Of a DNA stretch of 64,000 bases, positions 1 to 8,792 are shown in pieces. Position numbers and translations under genes: made by a program. How positions within the stretch are numbered: the stretch's first letter is position 1; the number at the start of each line of letters is the position of its first letter. This DNA comes from Bacteroidota bacterium (GTDB lineage Bacteria; Bacteroidota; Bacteroidia; Chitinophagales; Chitinophagaceae), in the NCBI GenBank assembly GCA_029555415.1, contig JAKPSI010000119.1, forward strand, positions 124,001 to 188,000, given 5' to 3'. Below the pieces are notes generated by a model, which had not been told where the DNA came from, ran no database searches, and was given only the letters and a program-made list of their open reading frames with translations.

Positions 1-100
1 GGATCAGCAAAAGGATCGATATGGCAAGGATGATCAGCGGCAAAAGGATGTTTGAACCGAATTTAGGAAAACTCCGCGGATGCGTTCGGCAAAATATCAA
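1..100 (-). CDS. Possible partial membrane ORF running off the left edge
   Basis: Reading the minus strand after the AI-2E transporter stop, one frame stays open to the window edge and encodes a hydrophobic run (about FGSNILLPLIILAISILLLI). The only possible start I see is a TTG that overlaps the stop of the upstream gene, as in translationally coupled genes. Fewer than 35 codons are visible, so neither the start nor a family can be named. It could equally be a chance open frame. Confidence 0.2.
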   Translation of the reverse strand, partial: MIFCRTHPRSFPKFGSNILLPLIILAISILLLI

Positions 101-1164
101 ACCGTGCGGGCCGGTTTTCTGAACAGCATCCGGTCAATGAATGCTTCCGTTTTTTCAGGATGCTGCGGCCGCTGATAGAACGCTTCATAATAAGCTTTCA
201 TGAATGCGGTCAGTGGTGCCGCAATGAATGCGCCCATGATGCCAAATGCCGCCGTCATGGCCAGTAACATCACCAATATGGACACCGGATGTATGTTCAT
301 CGTATTGGAACGGATGCGCGGAATAACGAAATCACCGATGATCTCATCCAGCACCAGTAAAAAAACAGCGGTCCATAGCGCCGTAGAAGGAGAAATGGAG
401 AATGCGATGAGTATGGGCGGAACCGACATGATGTAGAATCCGATCTTGGGGATCAGCTCTGCAAAAAAGGTGATGCCGGCCCAAATCCACACACCGGGGA
501 TACCCATGAAATAAAGAAAGAACCAAACAATGACGGCACGCAGGGCACCGGCCAGGATATTGGACCACATCCATCCGATCGTCATCACAGAGGCATTGGA
601 GAATGCCACACTTGCCTTTTCTTTTTTTGCATCCGGAAAACAGGAAAGATATAGTTGCAATAACGGGCGCGGATCGATGAGCATATAAATGACCAGACAG
701 AAAAAGAAGATGACCGTTAGCAGGTTCTGGAAAAAACCCATGGAGTAAACGCCCACCTGGCTCACCACAGAGGACAGCTGATCGGTAACGGGTGTGGTGG
801 ATGCTACGGCATTCTGCTGCGCGGAACCGTATTGCCCTAACCATTCCGCCACCTGCAGATTCAGTTTATCCAGATAACCCGGCAGATTAGCGATCAGGAG
901 TCTTACCTGCGTAACGATCCTGGGTAACACCATCCAGCCGATCCCTGCGAAAATTGCGAGTACACCGAAGAAAACGATCAGCGCGGCGAGGGTCCTGGGA
1001 ACTTTTCTTTGCTGCAGCCAGGTCACCGGAGCATTCAGTACAATGGTGATCACAATGGCGAAGAAAAGCAGCAGCACTACGCCGATGACGGCATGTAAGA
1101 ACCAGAGCGCCACGAAAATACCCGCAGCGATATAAAGAAATTTTGAAGATATCCTGTATTCCAT
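97..1164 (-). CDS. AI-2E family transporter (permease), copy 1
   Basis: A 355-residue polytopic membrane protein of the AI-2E/PerM (DUF20) family, whose members are proposed to export small molecules; the substrate cannot be read from sequence. Visible features are two N-terminal hydrophobic segments (about residues 8-45), a third near 60-80, a long amphipathic middle part, and a cluster of C-terminal helices with the family-typical Pro/Gly-rich segment around GIPGVWIWAGITFFAELIPK. Length fits the family. I chose the ATG at 1164; a GTG three codons upstream (1173) is the alternative. It is divergent from the MATE exporter and a paralogue of the AI-2E gene at 2909, so two copies bracket the exporter. 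Family confident, function open. Confidence 0.85.
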   Translation of the reverse strand: MEYRISSKFLYIAAGIFVALWFLHAVIGVVLLLFFAIVITIVLNAPVTWLQQRKVPRTLAALIVFFGVLAIFAGIGWMVLPRIVTQVRLLIANLPGYLDKLNLQVAEWLGQYGSAQQNAVASTTPVTDQLSSVVSQVGVYSMGFFQNLLTVIFFFCLVIYMLIDPRPLLQLYLSCFPDAKKEKASVAFSNASVMTIGWMWSNILAGALRAVIVWFFLYFMGIPGVWIWAGITFFAELIPKIGFYIMSVPPILIAFSISPSTALWTAVFLLVLDEIIGDFVIPRIRSNTMNIHPVSILVMLLAMTAAFGIMGAFIAAPLTAFMKAYYEAFYQRPQHPEKTEAFIDRMLFRKPARTV

Positions 1165-1383
1165 TTTCCGCACATCCCGGCACTAAAGGTAGCTGAAACA
1201 GGCCATGGACATGGCTTCCATAATTATTCCGGGATTTTATATAATTTCGCTCCTTCATTCACACGCATATGAAAATCGCTTAGGTTCCCGCTCAGGGAGC
1301 CATTCTTACCGACCGTTCATCCAATGCCGGCCTTCTCAGGCGGGCAGATTCATTGTTTTCTTTACATTCAATACGTATTTCAA

Positions 1384-2799
1384 ATGACCCAAACCAACAA
1401 TAGCCGTAAGGCAAACTATTTCTTTTCCATCATCAGACGATCGTTGTCCGGTGAAGCACATGACTATACCAGTGGCAGTATCCGGCTGGCCATCGTATTA
1501 CTGGCCATCCCCATGATCCTGGAGCTGAGTCTGGAAAGTGTGTTCGCAGTGGTCGATATGTTCTTTGTAGGTAAGCTCGGTGCCAATGCCATTGCCACCG
1601 TAGGACTCACCGAAAGTTCCATCACCATCGTGTATTCCATCGCCATCGGTCTCAGTACCGCCGCCACTGCTGTCGTGGCACGCCGCATCGGTGAAAAGGA
1701 CCCGGATGCCGCGGCACATGCGGGCATGCAGTCCTTACTCGTAGCGGTAATACTTACCGCGATCATCACCGCTGCCGGGGTCTTCTTCGCGCCGGATATC
1801 CTCCGTATCATGGGCGCACAACCGGAAGTGGTGAAAGAAGGTGCGGTATTCACCCGTATCATGCTGGGCGGGAGTCTCGCCATCATGATGCTGTTCCTCA
1901 TCAACGGTATCTTCCGCGGTGCAGGTGATGCGGCCATGGCCATGTATAGTTTGTGGATCGCCAGTCTGATCAATATCTTTTTATGCCCGCTACTGATCTA
2001 TGGTGCAGGACCCATTCCCGCACTCGGGTTGAAAGGCGCCGCCATCGCCACCACCATCGGCCGCAGTTGTGGTGTGCTGTATCAATGCTATCATCTCTTT
2101 AAAGGCGATGGCATCATCAAAGTGAAAGCCAGTCATTTCAAATGGGATACCAAAGTGCTCAAAACGCTGGTGGAGGTGGCCTGGCCCGCCACCCTGCAGT
2201 TCATCATCCAGTCCGGCAGCTGGATCGTGCTTTCGGTACTTGTAGCCACCACCGGTGGTACGGATGCTTCTGCAGGATACCAGATCGCCATAAGGAATGT
2301 GGTGTTCTTCATCCTGCCCGCATGGGGACTCAGTAATGCAGCCGCAACACTGGTGGGACAGAACCTCGGTGCTAAAGAACCCGAACGCGCGGAAAAGAGC
2401 GTATGGCTGACGATGCGCTACAATATATACTTCATGGCGATCGTGATGCTGCTGTTCCTGTTCTTCGCAGGACCGATCGTGCGCATCTACACCCATGATC
2501 CTGCCGTGATGAAATATGCCATCCTTTCCCTGCAGGTATTTGGCAGCGGTTATATCTTCTATGGTATCGGCATGGTCGCGATGCAGGCGCTGAATGGCGC
2601 CGGCGATACACGCACCCCCACCTGGATAAACCTGATCGGGTTCTGGTTCTTCCAGATCCCGCTGGCCTGGCTGCTGGCCAAAACCCTGGGCTGGGGCCCC
2701 ACCGGCGCCTTTGTCGCCATCCCCATCGCCGAAACGGTCATTGCCGCGGCTGGTTATTACTATTTCAGGAAGGGGAAGTGGAAACAAGTCAAAGTTTAA
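1384..2799 (+). CDS. MATE family efflux transporter
   Basis: A 471-residue inner-membrane multidrug and toxin extrusion protein (NorM/DinF class), which exports cationic drugs or metabolites using a Na+ or H+ gradient. The two MatE halves are clear: one begins near residue 35 (LAIPMILELSLESVFAVVDM, with the typical VDMFFVGKLG), the second near 260 after KTLVEVAWPATLQ, and about 12 hydrophobic segments alternate with short loops. The ATG at 1384 is preferred over an upstream in-frame codon at 1324 because the longer N-terminus is not MATE-like. The 5' region carries an imperfect GGTTCCC/GGGAGCC hairpin near 1284-1303. No regulator gene is adjacent. Confidence 0.93.
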   Translation: MTQTNNSRKANYFFSIIRRSLSGEAHDYTSGSIRLAIVLLAIPMILELSLESVFAVVDMFFVGKLGANAIATVGLTESSITIVYSIAIGLSTAATAVVARRIGEKDPDAAAHAGMQSLLVAVILTAIITAAGVFFAPDILRIMGAQPEVVKEGAVFTRIMLGGSLAIMMLFLINGIFRGAGDAAMAMYSLWIASLINIFLCPLLIYGAGPIPALGLKGAAIATTIGRSCGVLYQCYHLFKGDGIIKVKASHFKWDTKVLKTLVEVAWPATLQFIIQSGSWIVLSVLVATTGGTDASAGYQIAIRNVVFFILPAWGLSNAAATLVGQNLGAKEPERAEKSVWLTMRYNIYFMAIVMLLFLFFAGPIVRIYTHDPAVMKYAILSLQVFGSGYIFYGIGMVAMQALNGAGDTRTPTWINLIGFWFFQIPLAWLLAKTLGWGPTGAFVAIPIAETVIAAAGYYYFRKGKWKQVKV

Positions 2800-2818
2800 A
2801 GGAAAACGGATAGTGGGT

Positions 2819-2887
2819 AATGGATAATGCGGACCACGCTGTGATTAATACGTAATTTTAATTACCGGCCGAACCGCATTATCCATT
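2819..2887. repeat. 14-bp inverted repeat between MATE and AI-2E genes
   Basis: AATGGATAATGCGG at 2819-2832 is exactly complementary to CCGCATTATCCATT at 2874-2887, separated by 41 bases, with further partial complementarity outside (AAACGGATA versus AACTTTCCGTT). It can form a long hairpin in the 110-bp gap. There is no U-tract, so it does not look like a simple terminator; it resembles the small palindromic units found between genes elsewhere in this window. Confidence 0.6.
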
Positions 2888-2908
2888 TTCCATTATCAAC
2901 TTTCCGTT

Positions 2909-3952
2909 ATGAGTAATGTTTTCGATCAGAACCGCATCAGACAATTCTTCTTCATTGCACTCATCCTGTTGCTGGGCGTAGTGCTCTTCCTGGAGTTGTA
3001 CAGTTTCCTGCCGGCACTGCTGGGAGCGGTCACGTTTTATATCCTGATGCACCGCTTCATGTTCTATCTCACGGAGAAAAGAAAATGGAGAAGAGGACTC
3101 GCTGCCCTGCTGCTGATGCTGGCATCGCTGATCATGATCCTGATTCCTGTCGGTTTGCTGGTCAACATGCTTTCATCGAAAGTGAGTTATGCCATGCAGC
3201 ACTCCAATGAACTGATGGATGCGTTGAAAAAACTCGGGGTCTCACTGGAATCAAAACTCGGCATCACGCTGGTGAGCAATGAGAATATCGATCAGCTGGG
3301 TAAAGGCATCGCGGAGAGCCTGCCCGGTATCCTCGGCGCCACATTCAATTCGCTCAGTACGATCTTCTTCATGTATTTCATTTTGTATTTCATGCTCATC
3401 AATGCGCGCAAAATGGAGACCACACTGTTCGAATACATTCCACTGCGCGATGAGAATGTGATACGCATCAGTAAGGAAGTGAACATGATGGTGATCTCTA
3501 ACGCGCTGGGTATACCGGTCGTGGCATTCGCACAGGGTGTAGTGGGTCTCATTGGTTATCTGATCATCGGCGTACCTCAACCCTTCTTCTGGTTCGGTGT
3601 TACCTGCATCGCGGGTATGTTGCCGGTCGTAGGTGCGGCGGTAGCCTATATACCGCTTGCATTGATCTTCTTCGCGAACGGACAGAACTGGCAGGGCATC
3701 TTTATGACCATCTATGGATTCGGTGTGATCGGTACTGTAGATAATGTCCTTCGTTTTACGCTGCTGAAAAAGATCGGTGATGTACATCCGCTGACCACTG
3801 TATTCGGCGTTATCATCGGTTTGAAAGTATTCGGTTTCATCGGCCTGATCTTCGGACCCCTGCTCATTTCCATGTTCATGCTATTGCTCAAGATCTACTC
3901 TAATGAGTTCGTGATCAAGCAGCGCGACATCACCCGTATTTTGGAGAACTAG
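2909..3952 (+). CDS. AI-2E family transporter (permease), copy 2
   Basis: A 347-residue AI-2E/PerM family membrane protein. N-terminal helices lie at about residues 12-45 and 60-85, followed by the long soluble/amphipathic middle section, then C-terminal helices including GVPQPFFWFGVTCIAGMLP and a Gly-rich terminal helix pair (FGVIIGLKVFGFIGLIFGPL), which is the classical family ending. It is a diverged paralogue of the protein at 97-1164, and the two flank the MATE gene. The hairpin-forming repeat at 2819-2887 lies immediately upstream, so it may be transcribed separately. Substrate unknown. Confidence 0.87.
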   Translation: MSNVFDQNRIRQFFFIALILLLGVVLFLELYSFLPALLGAVTFYILMHRFMFYLTEKRKWRRGLAALLLMLASLIMILIPVGLLVNMLSSKVSYAMQHSNELMDALKKLGVSLESKLGITLVSNENIDQLGKGIAESLPGILGATFNSLSTIFFMYFILYFMLINARKMETTLFEYIPLRDENVIRISKEVNMMVISNALGIPVVAFAQGVVGLIGYLIIGVPQPFFWFGVTCIAGMLPVVGAAVAYIPLALIFFANGQNWQGIFMTIYGFGVIGTVDNVLRFTLLKKIGDVHPLTTVFGVIIGLKVFGFIGLIFGPLLISMFMLLLKIYSNEFVIKQRDITRILEN

Positions 3953-4121
3953 CTATACAGGGTTTTCCTGTACCCCGCGTAAAATTGCACGTAATATTAT
4001 GTTAGGGAACTCGTAAAACTTCGCAACAGGCTCAAAAACAACATTTTATTACTTGTTTTTTCCGTTACTGCACACTATTTTGTGCAGGTAGTCCGTTAGA
4101 TATCCTGAAACCCGTACCCGA

Positions 4122-4868
4122 GTGAGAAATCTGTTAATTCCAATATCCGTGGGATTCCTGTCCCTATCCTTCACTGTCGTTCCCGCTGCAACCGCAGAGG
4201 TGAGTACGAACACCGAAGGCTATTTCTCCCCCGCAGCGGTCAATAAGGAAATCACAAGTCCGGAAATAGAAGCTGAAGCACATACCATATATAATAGGTG
4301 TGGTCTGGAAGCTTACGGTTTATCCTCTGTAGCATTTTCGTATGCGTATGAGGGTTATGAAAAGCTGGTAGCAGAAAATAAGATCCCCCGTTCGGGAATG
4401 ATCACGATCTGCGACTTCAGCCAGGGTTCCGGAAGTAAGCGACTTTACATCATAGATCTTGAAAATAATAAGCTGGTCAGGAATACCTGGGTTGCACATG
4501 GCAGGAACTCCGGTTCCGTTTTCGCCACCCGGTTCTCTAACCAACCCGAATCACTGCAGAGCAGTCTCGGCTTCTATGTTACGCGCGGAACCTATATCGG
4601 TAAACATGGTATGTCGCTCAAACTCGACGGCCTTGAACCCGGTATCAATAACAATGCGATGCGCCGCAACATTGTCGTTCATGGTGCTGCTTACGTGGAT
4701 CCCGCCCGCGCCCGGTACGGCGGCGGAATGGGACGCAGCTTCGGTTGTCCGGCCGTACCCCAACAAGAATCGGCTTCTATTATTAATACGATAAAAGAAG
4801 GAACATGTCTCTTTATCTACCATCCAGGCGTTAATTATTTGCATGCTTCAAAATTATTAAACGACTGA
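4122..4868 (+). CDS. Murein L,D-transpeptidase catalytic domain (YkuD_2-like) protein
   Basis: A 248-residue exported protein starting at GTG 4122 with a short signal peptide (hydrophobic to about residue 25, cleavage near AATAE). The C-terminal half has the YkuD_2 pattern: an HG pair in VVHGAAYVDP followed by a Gly-rich stretch and SFGCPAVP, whose Cys is the expected nucleophile and whose upstream His belongs to the active site. The family is related to enzymes that make 3-3 peptidoglycan cross-links or attach proteins to peptidoglycan; which of these applies is unknown. A TTG-20-nt-TATTTTG promoter-like pair sits near 4049-4080, overlapping TGCACA/TGTGCA inverted repeats, and a terminator follows at 4896. 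It appears monocistronic. Confidence 0.85.
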   Translation: MRNLLIPISVGFLSLSFTVVPAATAEVSTNTEGYFSPAAVNKEITSPEIEAEAHTIYNRCGLEAYGLSSVAFSYAYEGYEKLVAENKIPRSGMITICDFSQGSGSKRLYIIDLENNKLVRNTWVAHGRNSGSVFATRFSNQPESLQSSLGFYVTRGTYIGKHGMSLKLDGLEPGINNNAMRRNIVVHGAAYVDPARARYGGGMGRSFGCPAVPQQESASIINTIKEGTCLFIYHPGVNYLHASKLLND

Positions 4869-4895
4869 TTGGACACAACAAGGATGGATGATAAC

Positions 4896-4930
4896 AAAAA
4901 GCTCAACTTACCCTATGGTTGGGCTTTTTT
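4896..4930 (+). terminator. Rho-independent terminator of the L,D-transpeptidase-like gene
   Basis: A stem of AAAAAGCTCAAC with GTTGGGCTTTTT (one G-T pair), a 10-base loop, and a run of six T. It lies 27 bases after the stop codon of the upstream gene. Confidence 0.8.
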
Positions 4931-4939
4931 GTTTTATTT

Positions 4940-5017
4940 CCCGCAGATCGCGCAGATTACGCGGATTACGCAGAAGGGTTTCACGCAACGACGCAAAGGC
5001 ACGGCGGCGCAACGAAT
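4940..5017. repeat. Dispersed repeat: GCGCAGATTACGC and ACGCAACGACGCAAAGGC modules
   Basis: The intergenic space holds a low-complexity tract built from CGCAGATTACGC-type units followed by CACGCAACGACGCAAAGGC and GGCGGCGCAACGAAT. The second part is nearly identical to the tract at 62747-62788 and resembles, inverted, the one at 62926-62968. No reading frame in it looks protein-coding. I see nothing else between 5018 and 5149. Confidence 0.7.
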
Positions 5018-5149
5018 ACAAAACAACCGTGTTCCTTGCTGTTTACAACGAACTTCCAATTGTATCGCTTTACCCAATATCCATCCCAAACGAAGCTCTA
5101 AATAATCAAGCTCACAGAATATTCATTAGACCCCCTTGCAGCTTGAAGC

Positions 5150-6325
5150 TTATAGCTTATTTGCATTCTGAATGATCGTCAATCCCCCCATCCACGCCAT
5201 CGCCACCACCACGATCCAGCCAATGACCTGAAGCAGAACAGGGTGTTTGTAATCTTTCATCAACCCTTTCCGCATGACCGAGATCAGCATCACCGCCAGC
5301 GCAATGGGAAGAATGAGTCCATTCACCGCACCCGCCAGTATCAATAGTTTCACGGGATTACCCACCGCAACAAAAATGACCGTAGAAAGAATGATGAAGG
5401 CACTGATGACGATCTTTTCTTTTTGCTGCACGAAAGGAACCAGCGTTTTCCAGAATGAAACGGAAGTGAACGAGGCACCCACCACAGAAGTGATCGCCGC
5501 ACTCCAGATCACGATACCAAAGAATGCATATCCGAGTTTACCGGCAGCGGATTGAAAAACAGTCGCGGCCGGATTCGATGGTGATAAATGAATGCCCTGC
5601 CAAACGATGCCCAGCGCGGCAAAGAACAACAGGAAACGCATCAATGAAGTAATAAGGATCCCACTCACCGCGCTGCGCGATACCTGTCCCAGATTTTCTT
5701 TTCCGCTGATACCCGCATCCAGCAAGCGGTGCGCGCCGGCAAAGGAGATATAACCACCCACGGTTCCACCCACCAGTGTCACGATCTTCATCACATCGAT
5801 CTTCTCCGGCCACACCGTTCTGTACAATGCCTGCATCACCGGCGGATGAGAAGAGAATACGATGTATAAAGTCAGGCCGATCATCAGCAGACCCAGCAGC
5901 TTCGCGAAATTGTCCATCAGCTTACCCGCATCCTTATACCAGAATATCCCGAGCGCGATGCAACAACTGATGATGGCACCCGCTTTCGGATCCAGTCCCG
6001 TCAGCACATTCACACCCAATCCGCATCCCGCGATGTTACCGATATTGAACACCAGTCCGCCGAACGCGATGAGTGCCGCCAGGAAATATCCAAGACCCGG
6101 TAAGGTCTGATTCGCGATATCCTGCGCGCGGCTTCCGCTCATGGTCACAATGCGCCAGATGTTCAGCTGCGCGCCGATATCCAGTAATACGGAGATCAGG
6201 ATCACGAAGCCGAAACTGGTGAGTAATTGTTCCGTGAACAAAGAGGTCTGTGTCAGGAAACCCGGACCAATGGCGGAAGTGGCCATTAAGAATGCGGCAC
6301 CTAATATGGCGGAGTTCTTTTTCAT
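5150..6325 (-). CDS. Nramp-like transporter of the 5-oxoprolinase operon (YcsG-like)
   Basis: A 391-residue polytopic membrane protein with about 11 hydrophobic segments. The first helix has the Nramp-like motif SAIGPGFLTQT (compare the DPG-type motif of true Nramp metal transporters), and VFNIGNIAGCGLGVN follows. Its position as last gene of pxpB-pxpC-pxpA, 3 bases after pxpA, matches Bacillus ycsG, which sits in the ycsFG-kip cluster. By context the substrate may be 5-oxoproline or a related compound rather than divalent metal; that is inference. The departure from the canonical DPGN metal-binding motif supports a non-metal role. Confidence 0.8.
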   Translation of the reverse strand: MKKNSAILGAAFLMATSAIGPGFLTQTSLFTEQLLTSFGFVILISVLLDIGAQLNIWRIVTMSGSRAQDIANQTLPGLGYFLAALIAFGGLVFNIGNIAGCGLGVNVLTGLDPKAGAIISCCIALGIFWYKDAGKLMDNFAKLLGLLMIGLTLYIVFSSHPPVMQALYRTVWPEKIDVMKIVTLVGGTVGGYISFAGAHRLLDAGISGKENLGQVSRSAVSGILITSLMRFLLFFAALGIVWQGIHLSPSNPAATVFQSAAGKLGYAFFGIVIWSAAITSVVGASFTSVSFWKTLVPFVQQKEKIVISAFIILSTVIFVAVGNPVKLLILAGAVNGLILPIALAVMLISVMRKGLMKDYKHPVLLQVIGWIVVVAMAWMGGLTIIQNANKL

Positions 6326-6328
6326 GGT

Positions 6329-7078
6329 CTACTCATTCTTCGTTGCTCCAATAGAAATACCCTCCGCTTTCAGCGCCGCATGAATCGCTTGCGCGAATAC
6401 AAGCGCGTGTGCCCCATCTCCATGCAGACAAACCGTTTCCGCCACCACCGGTATCACTTTGCCGCTCGTGCTTGTCACGGTTCCTTCTTTGACCATTTGC
6501 AATGCCTGCTTCACAGCCGTTTCCGTATCGGTGATCAGTGCACCGGGTTGTGAACGCGGCGTCAGCGAACCATCATCCTGATAGGTACGGTCCGCGAATA
6601 CTTCACTCAACGTGGTCAGTACTGCAGCTTTTCCTTCATCGATCAGCAATGAACCACTGAGTCCGAACAAACAAAGATGGCTGTTGAAGTTCTTTACCGC
6701 TGTTGCGATCGCCTTCGCCAGTTCACGGTCACGCGCCGCCATATTGTATAAAGCACCATGGGGTTTGACATGTACAACATGTCCGCCGGCAGCGGACGCG
6801 ATCTCTTCCATCAGCAATAATTGCTGGATCACCAGTTCATACACCGCAGCCGGTGCAAGGTCCTGTTCCTGCCGCCCGAAATTTGCAAGGTCATGAAAAG
6901 AAGGATGGGCCCCGATGGCCACACCTGCTGCCACACATTGTTCCGCGGTATGCCACATCGTTTTCTCATCGCCGGCATGAAAGCCGCAGGCGATATTGGC
7001 GGAACTGATAAAAGGCATGATGGCTGCATCATCGCCGGTCCCTTCCCCGAGATCGCAATTCAGATCAATGTGTAACAT
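6329..7078 (-). CDS. pxpA: 5-oxoprolinase subunit PxpA (LamB/YcsF family)
   Basis: A 249-residue cytoplasmic protein of the LamB/YcsF family. The signature is at the N-terminus: LNCDLGEGTG, then ISSANIACGFHAGDEKTM and GVAIGAHPSFHD. PxpA works with PxpB and PxpC to cleave 5-oxoproline (pyroglutamate) to glutamate with ATP hydrolysis, disposing of a damage product formed from glutamine and glutathione. The gene overlaps the end of pxpC by 14 bases and is followed 3 bases later by the Nramp-like transporter gene, so all four genes form one translationally coupled operon. Length is normal for the family (about 250). Confidence 0.95.
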   Translation of the reverse strand: MLHIDLNCDLGEGTGDDAAIMPFISSANIACGFHAGDEKTMWHTAEQCVAAGVAIGAHPSFHDLANFGRQEQDLAPAAVYELVIQQLLLMEEIASAAGGHVVHVKPHGALYNMAARDRELAKAIATAVKNFNSHLCLFGLSGSLLIDEGKAAVLTTLSEVFADRTYQDDGSLTPRSQPGALITDTETAVKQALQMVKEGTVTSTSGKVIPVVAETVCLHGDGAHALVFAQAIHAALKAEGISIGATKNE

Positions 7079-8066
7079 GATGTTTGTTTAAGAAGTCCTG
7101 CAGCCGGTTGCCGCATGAATAAGCCAGCTGCTGTAAGTGCGTATGCTGTGCCTGCAAAAGGTTCTCGGCCATTAACTGATCCGTCAGGCGGAAGCGGATC
7201 TTGTCACCGGGCGCGAGTTGCGCCAGCCGGTGATGATGTGCCGTGATGCAATGCCCGATCCGCGGATAGCCACCGGTGGTCTGATGATCGGCCATCAGGA
7301 TAATGAGATGCCCGTCGGGTAATAATTGTATCGTTCCGAAGTCAACTGCGGATGAAACCACTTCTTCATGCGTGAGCGTATGCAATGGCGTATGATTCAG
7401 CCGGTATCCCATCCGGTCAGAATGTTTGGTGATCACGAAAGCGGTCATGAAAAGATTCTCTTTGGATTCACGGATGAGCGAATTCCATTCATGTCCGGGC
7501 AGGATGTAGATCTCATGCGGATCTTCCTGCCAGTGCACATCCGCCTGCCAGGGTAACGCATAACATTCCTGTTTGGCGGCGATCAGTCCTTCCGGCAAAG
7601 GGACCCGCAAAAAAAGTTCATCATCCTTACGCAACTGTCTTCCCTTGAATCCACCCGCATGGGCTTTGAGATGCGTGCTGCTGCTGTTGAGCCATGTCTT
7701 GTGTTCAAATCCTCCACGCACCGATAAATAAGCGCGTGCGCCATGATGCGGTTGTTTAAAATGAAGCAGATCGTTCTTCGCCACCAGTATCGGATGCAGG
7801 TGCGGTACCGGTTCGCCATTGATATGCGCATGGAAGTCGGCCCCGCTGAGTGCGATGAGTGCCGGTTCCGTGAACATGAATACGGAAGCCGGGAAATGCA
7901 TTTCGATCACTGCTTCCTCAGGCGCGTTCCCCACCAGCGCATTGCTCACCTGCATGGAGAATTTATCCATGGCACCAGTGGGGTTGATCCCCAGCTGGCG
8001 ATGGCCGTAACGCCCCATATCCTGCAGCGTATCCTGAATCCCTGCTTTAATAATTTTCAAACTCAT
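7065..8066 (-). CDS. pxpC: 5-oxoprolinase subunit PxpC (KipA/biotin-dependent carboxylase-like)
   Basis: A 333-residue member of the KipA/PxpC family (AHS2 domain). Family landmarks are GIQDTLQDMGRYGHRQLGI near the N-terminus, GAMDKFSMQVSNALVGN, and the C-terminal MADHQTTGGYPRIGHC. I start it at ATG 8066 (MSLKIIKAG), which overlaps the last 20 bases of pxpB; a longer in-frame start at 8099 would add 11 residues not typical of the family. Together with PxpB it forms the ATP-dependent 5-oxoprolinase with PxpA. In Bacillus the orthologue KipA counteracts KipI, the inhibitor of sporulation kinase KinA; no such kinase is near here. Confidence 0.93.
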   Translation of the reverse strand: MSLKIIKAGIQDTLQDMGRYGHRQLGINPTGAMDKFSMQVSNALVGNAPEEAVIEMHFPASVFMFTEPALIALSGADFHAHINGEPVPHLHPILVAKNDLLHFKQPHHGARAYLSVRGGFEHKTWLNSSSTHLKAHAGGFKGRQLRKDDELFLRVPLPEGLIAAKQECYALPWQADVHWQEDPHEIYILPGHEWNSLIRESKENLFMTAFVITKHSDRMGYRLNHTPLHTLTHEEVVSSAVDFGTIQLLPDGHLIILMADHQTTGGYPRIGHCITAHHHRLAQLAPGDKIRFRLTDQLMAENLLQAQHTHLQQLAYSCGNRLQDFLNKHHVTH

Positions 8067-8754
8067 GCCTGCTGATTGAATAGAATTGTACCTGATCACC
8101 CGCAGCTAATAATGCCGGTTCTTCCCGCTCCGGCGAGAACAGGGCCAGCGGCGTTCGCCCGATGATATGCCATCCACCCGGTGAAACCAGGGGATACACA
8201 CCGGTTTGCCTGCCCGCGATGCCCACAGAACCGGGCATGACCGTTTCCGGTACCGGCTTACGCGCCATAGCGATCCGTTCATCCACTTCACCCATATAGG
8301 TGAACCCGGGCAGGAAGCCCAGCATGTAAACACGATAAATGGAAGCGGTATGTATATGGACCAGTTCTTCTGCTGAAATATGTTTGGCGAGTGCGAGAGA
8401 AAGGAGATCGGTCGCGAAGGGTTTTTCATAACAGACCGGTATCCGCACCAGCCGGCCCTGGACCGCATCCGCTGAAACCGGCTGCTGCAGCCTCTCTTCC
8501 AGCAATTGCCGCATGTGATCGTATACCGTTGTGCCGGGAGCGATCCTTTTCCTTAACGCCAGTACATCATAATAAATGGTGAGGGAGCTGTACGCGGAAA
8601 CCACTTCGGTCATGCCGGGTAACGGTACTTCTGATAACTGACGGAACCGTGCCAGTACTTCCCGGTTCACAGGTTCACTGATACAATTACCCCAGTCCGC
8701 CGTTATGGCTGAATCCCCCAGGGGAAAGATCCGGTATGTTGTTTTGGCTGTCAT
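8047..8754 (-). CDS. pxpB: 5-oxoprolinase subunit PxpB (KipI family)
   Basis: A 235-residue KipI/PxpB (AHS1 domain) protein and first gene of the pxpBCA-transporter operon. Characteristic sequence: FPLGDSAITADWG at the N-terminus, GFLPGFTYMGEVDERI, and the Gly-rich GSVGIAGRQTGVYPLVSPGG before GWHIIGRTP. It forms the catalytic complex with PxpC. It is divergent from the radical SAM gene at 8793; only 38 bases separate the two starts, so their promoters must overlap. No regulator resembling KipR is linked. Confidence 0.94.
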   Translation of the reverse strand: MTAKTTYRIFPLGDSAITADWGNCISEPVNREVLARFRQLSEVPLPGMTEVVSAYSSLTIYYDVLALRKRIAPGTTVYDHMRQLLEERLQQPVSADAVQGRLVRIPVCYEKPFATDLLSLALAKHISAEELVHIHTASIYRVYMLGFLPGFTYMGEVDERIAMARKPVPETVMPGSVGIAGRQTGVYPLVSPGGWHIIGRTPLALFSPEREEPALLAAGDQVQFYSISRHEFENY

Positions 8755-8792
8755 GAAATGTATGTCAATATACCAACTTAACTTTACTCCTC

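Noticed and set aside
1260-1383. Riboswitch in the MATE leader
   Set aside because: Only one short hairpin (GGTTCCC/GGGAGCC) is visible; none of the riboswitch core sequences I know (TPP, SAM, cobalamin, guanidine) match.
1990-2787. Long minus-strand frame over the MATE gene
   Set aside because: Antisense shadow of a strong coding frame; His/Gly/Asp-rich composition without start context or domains.
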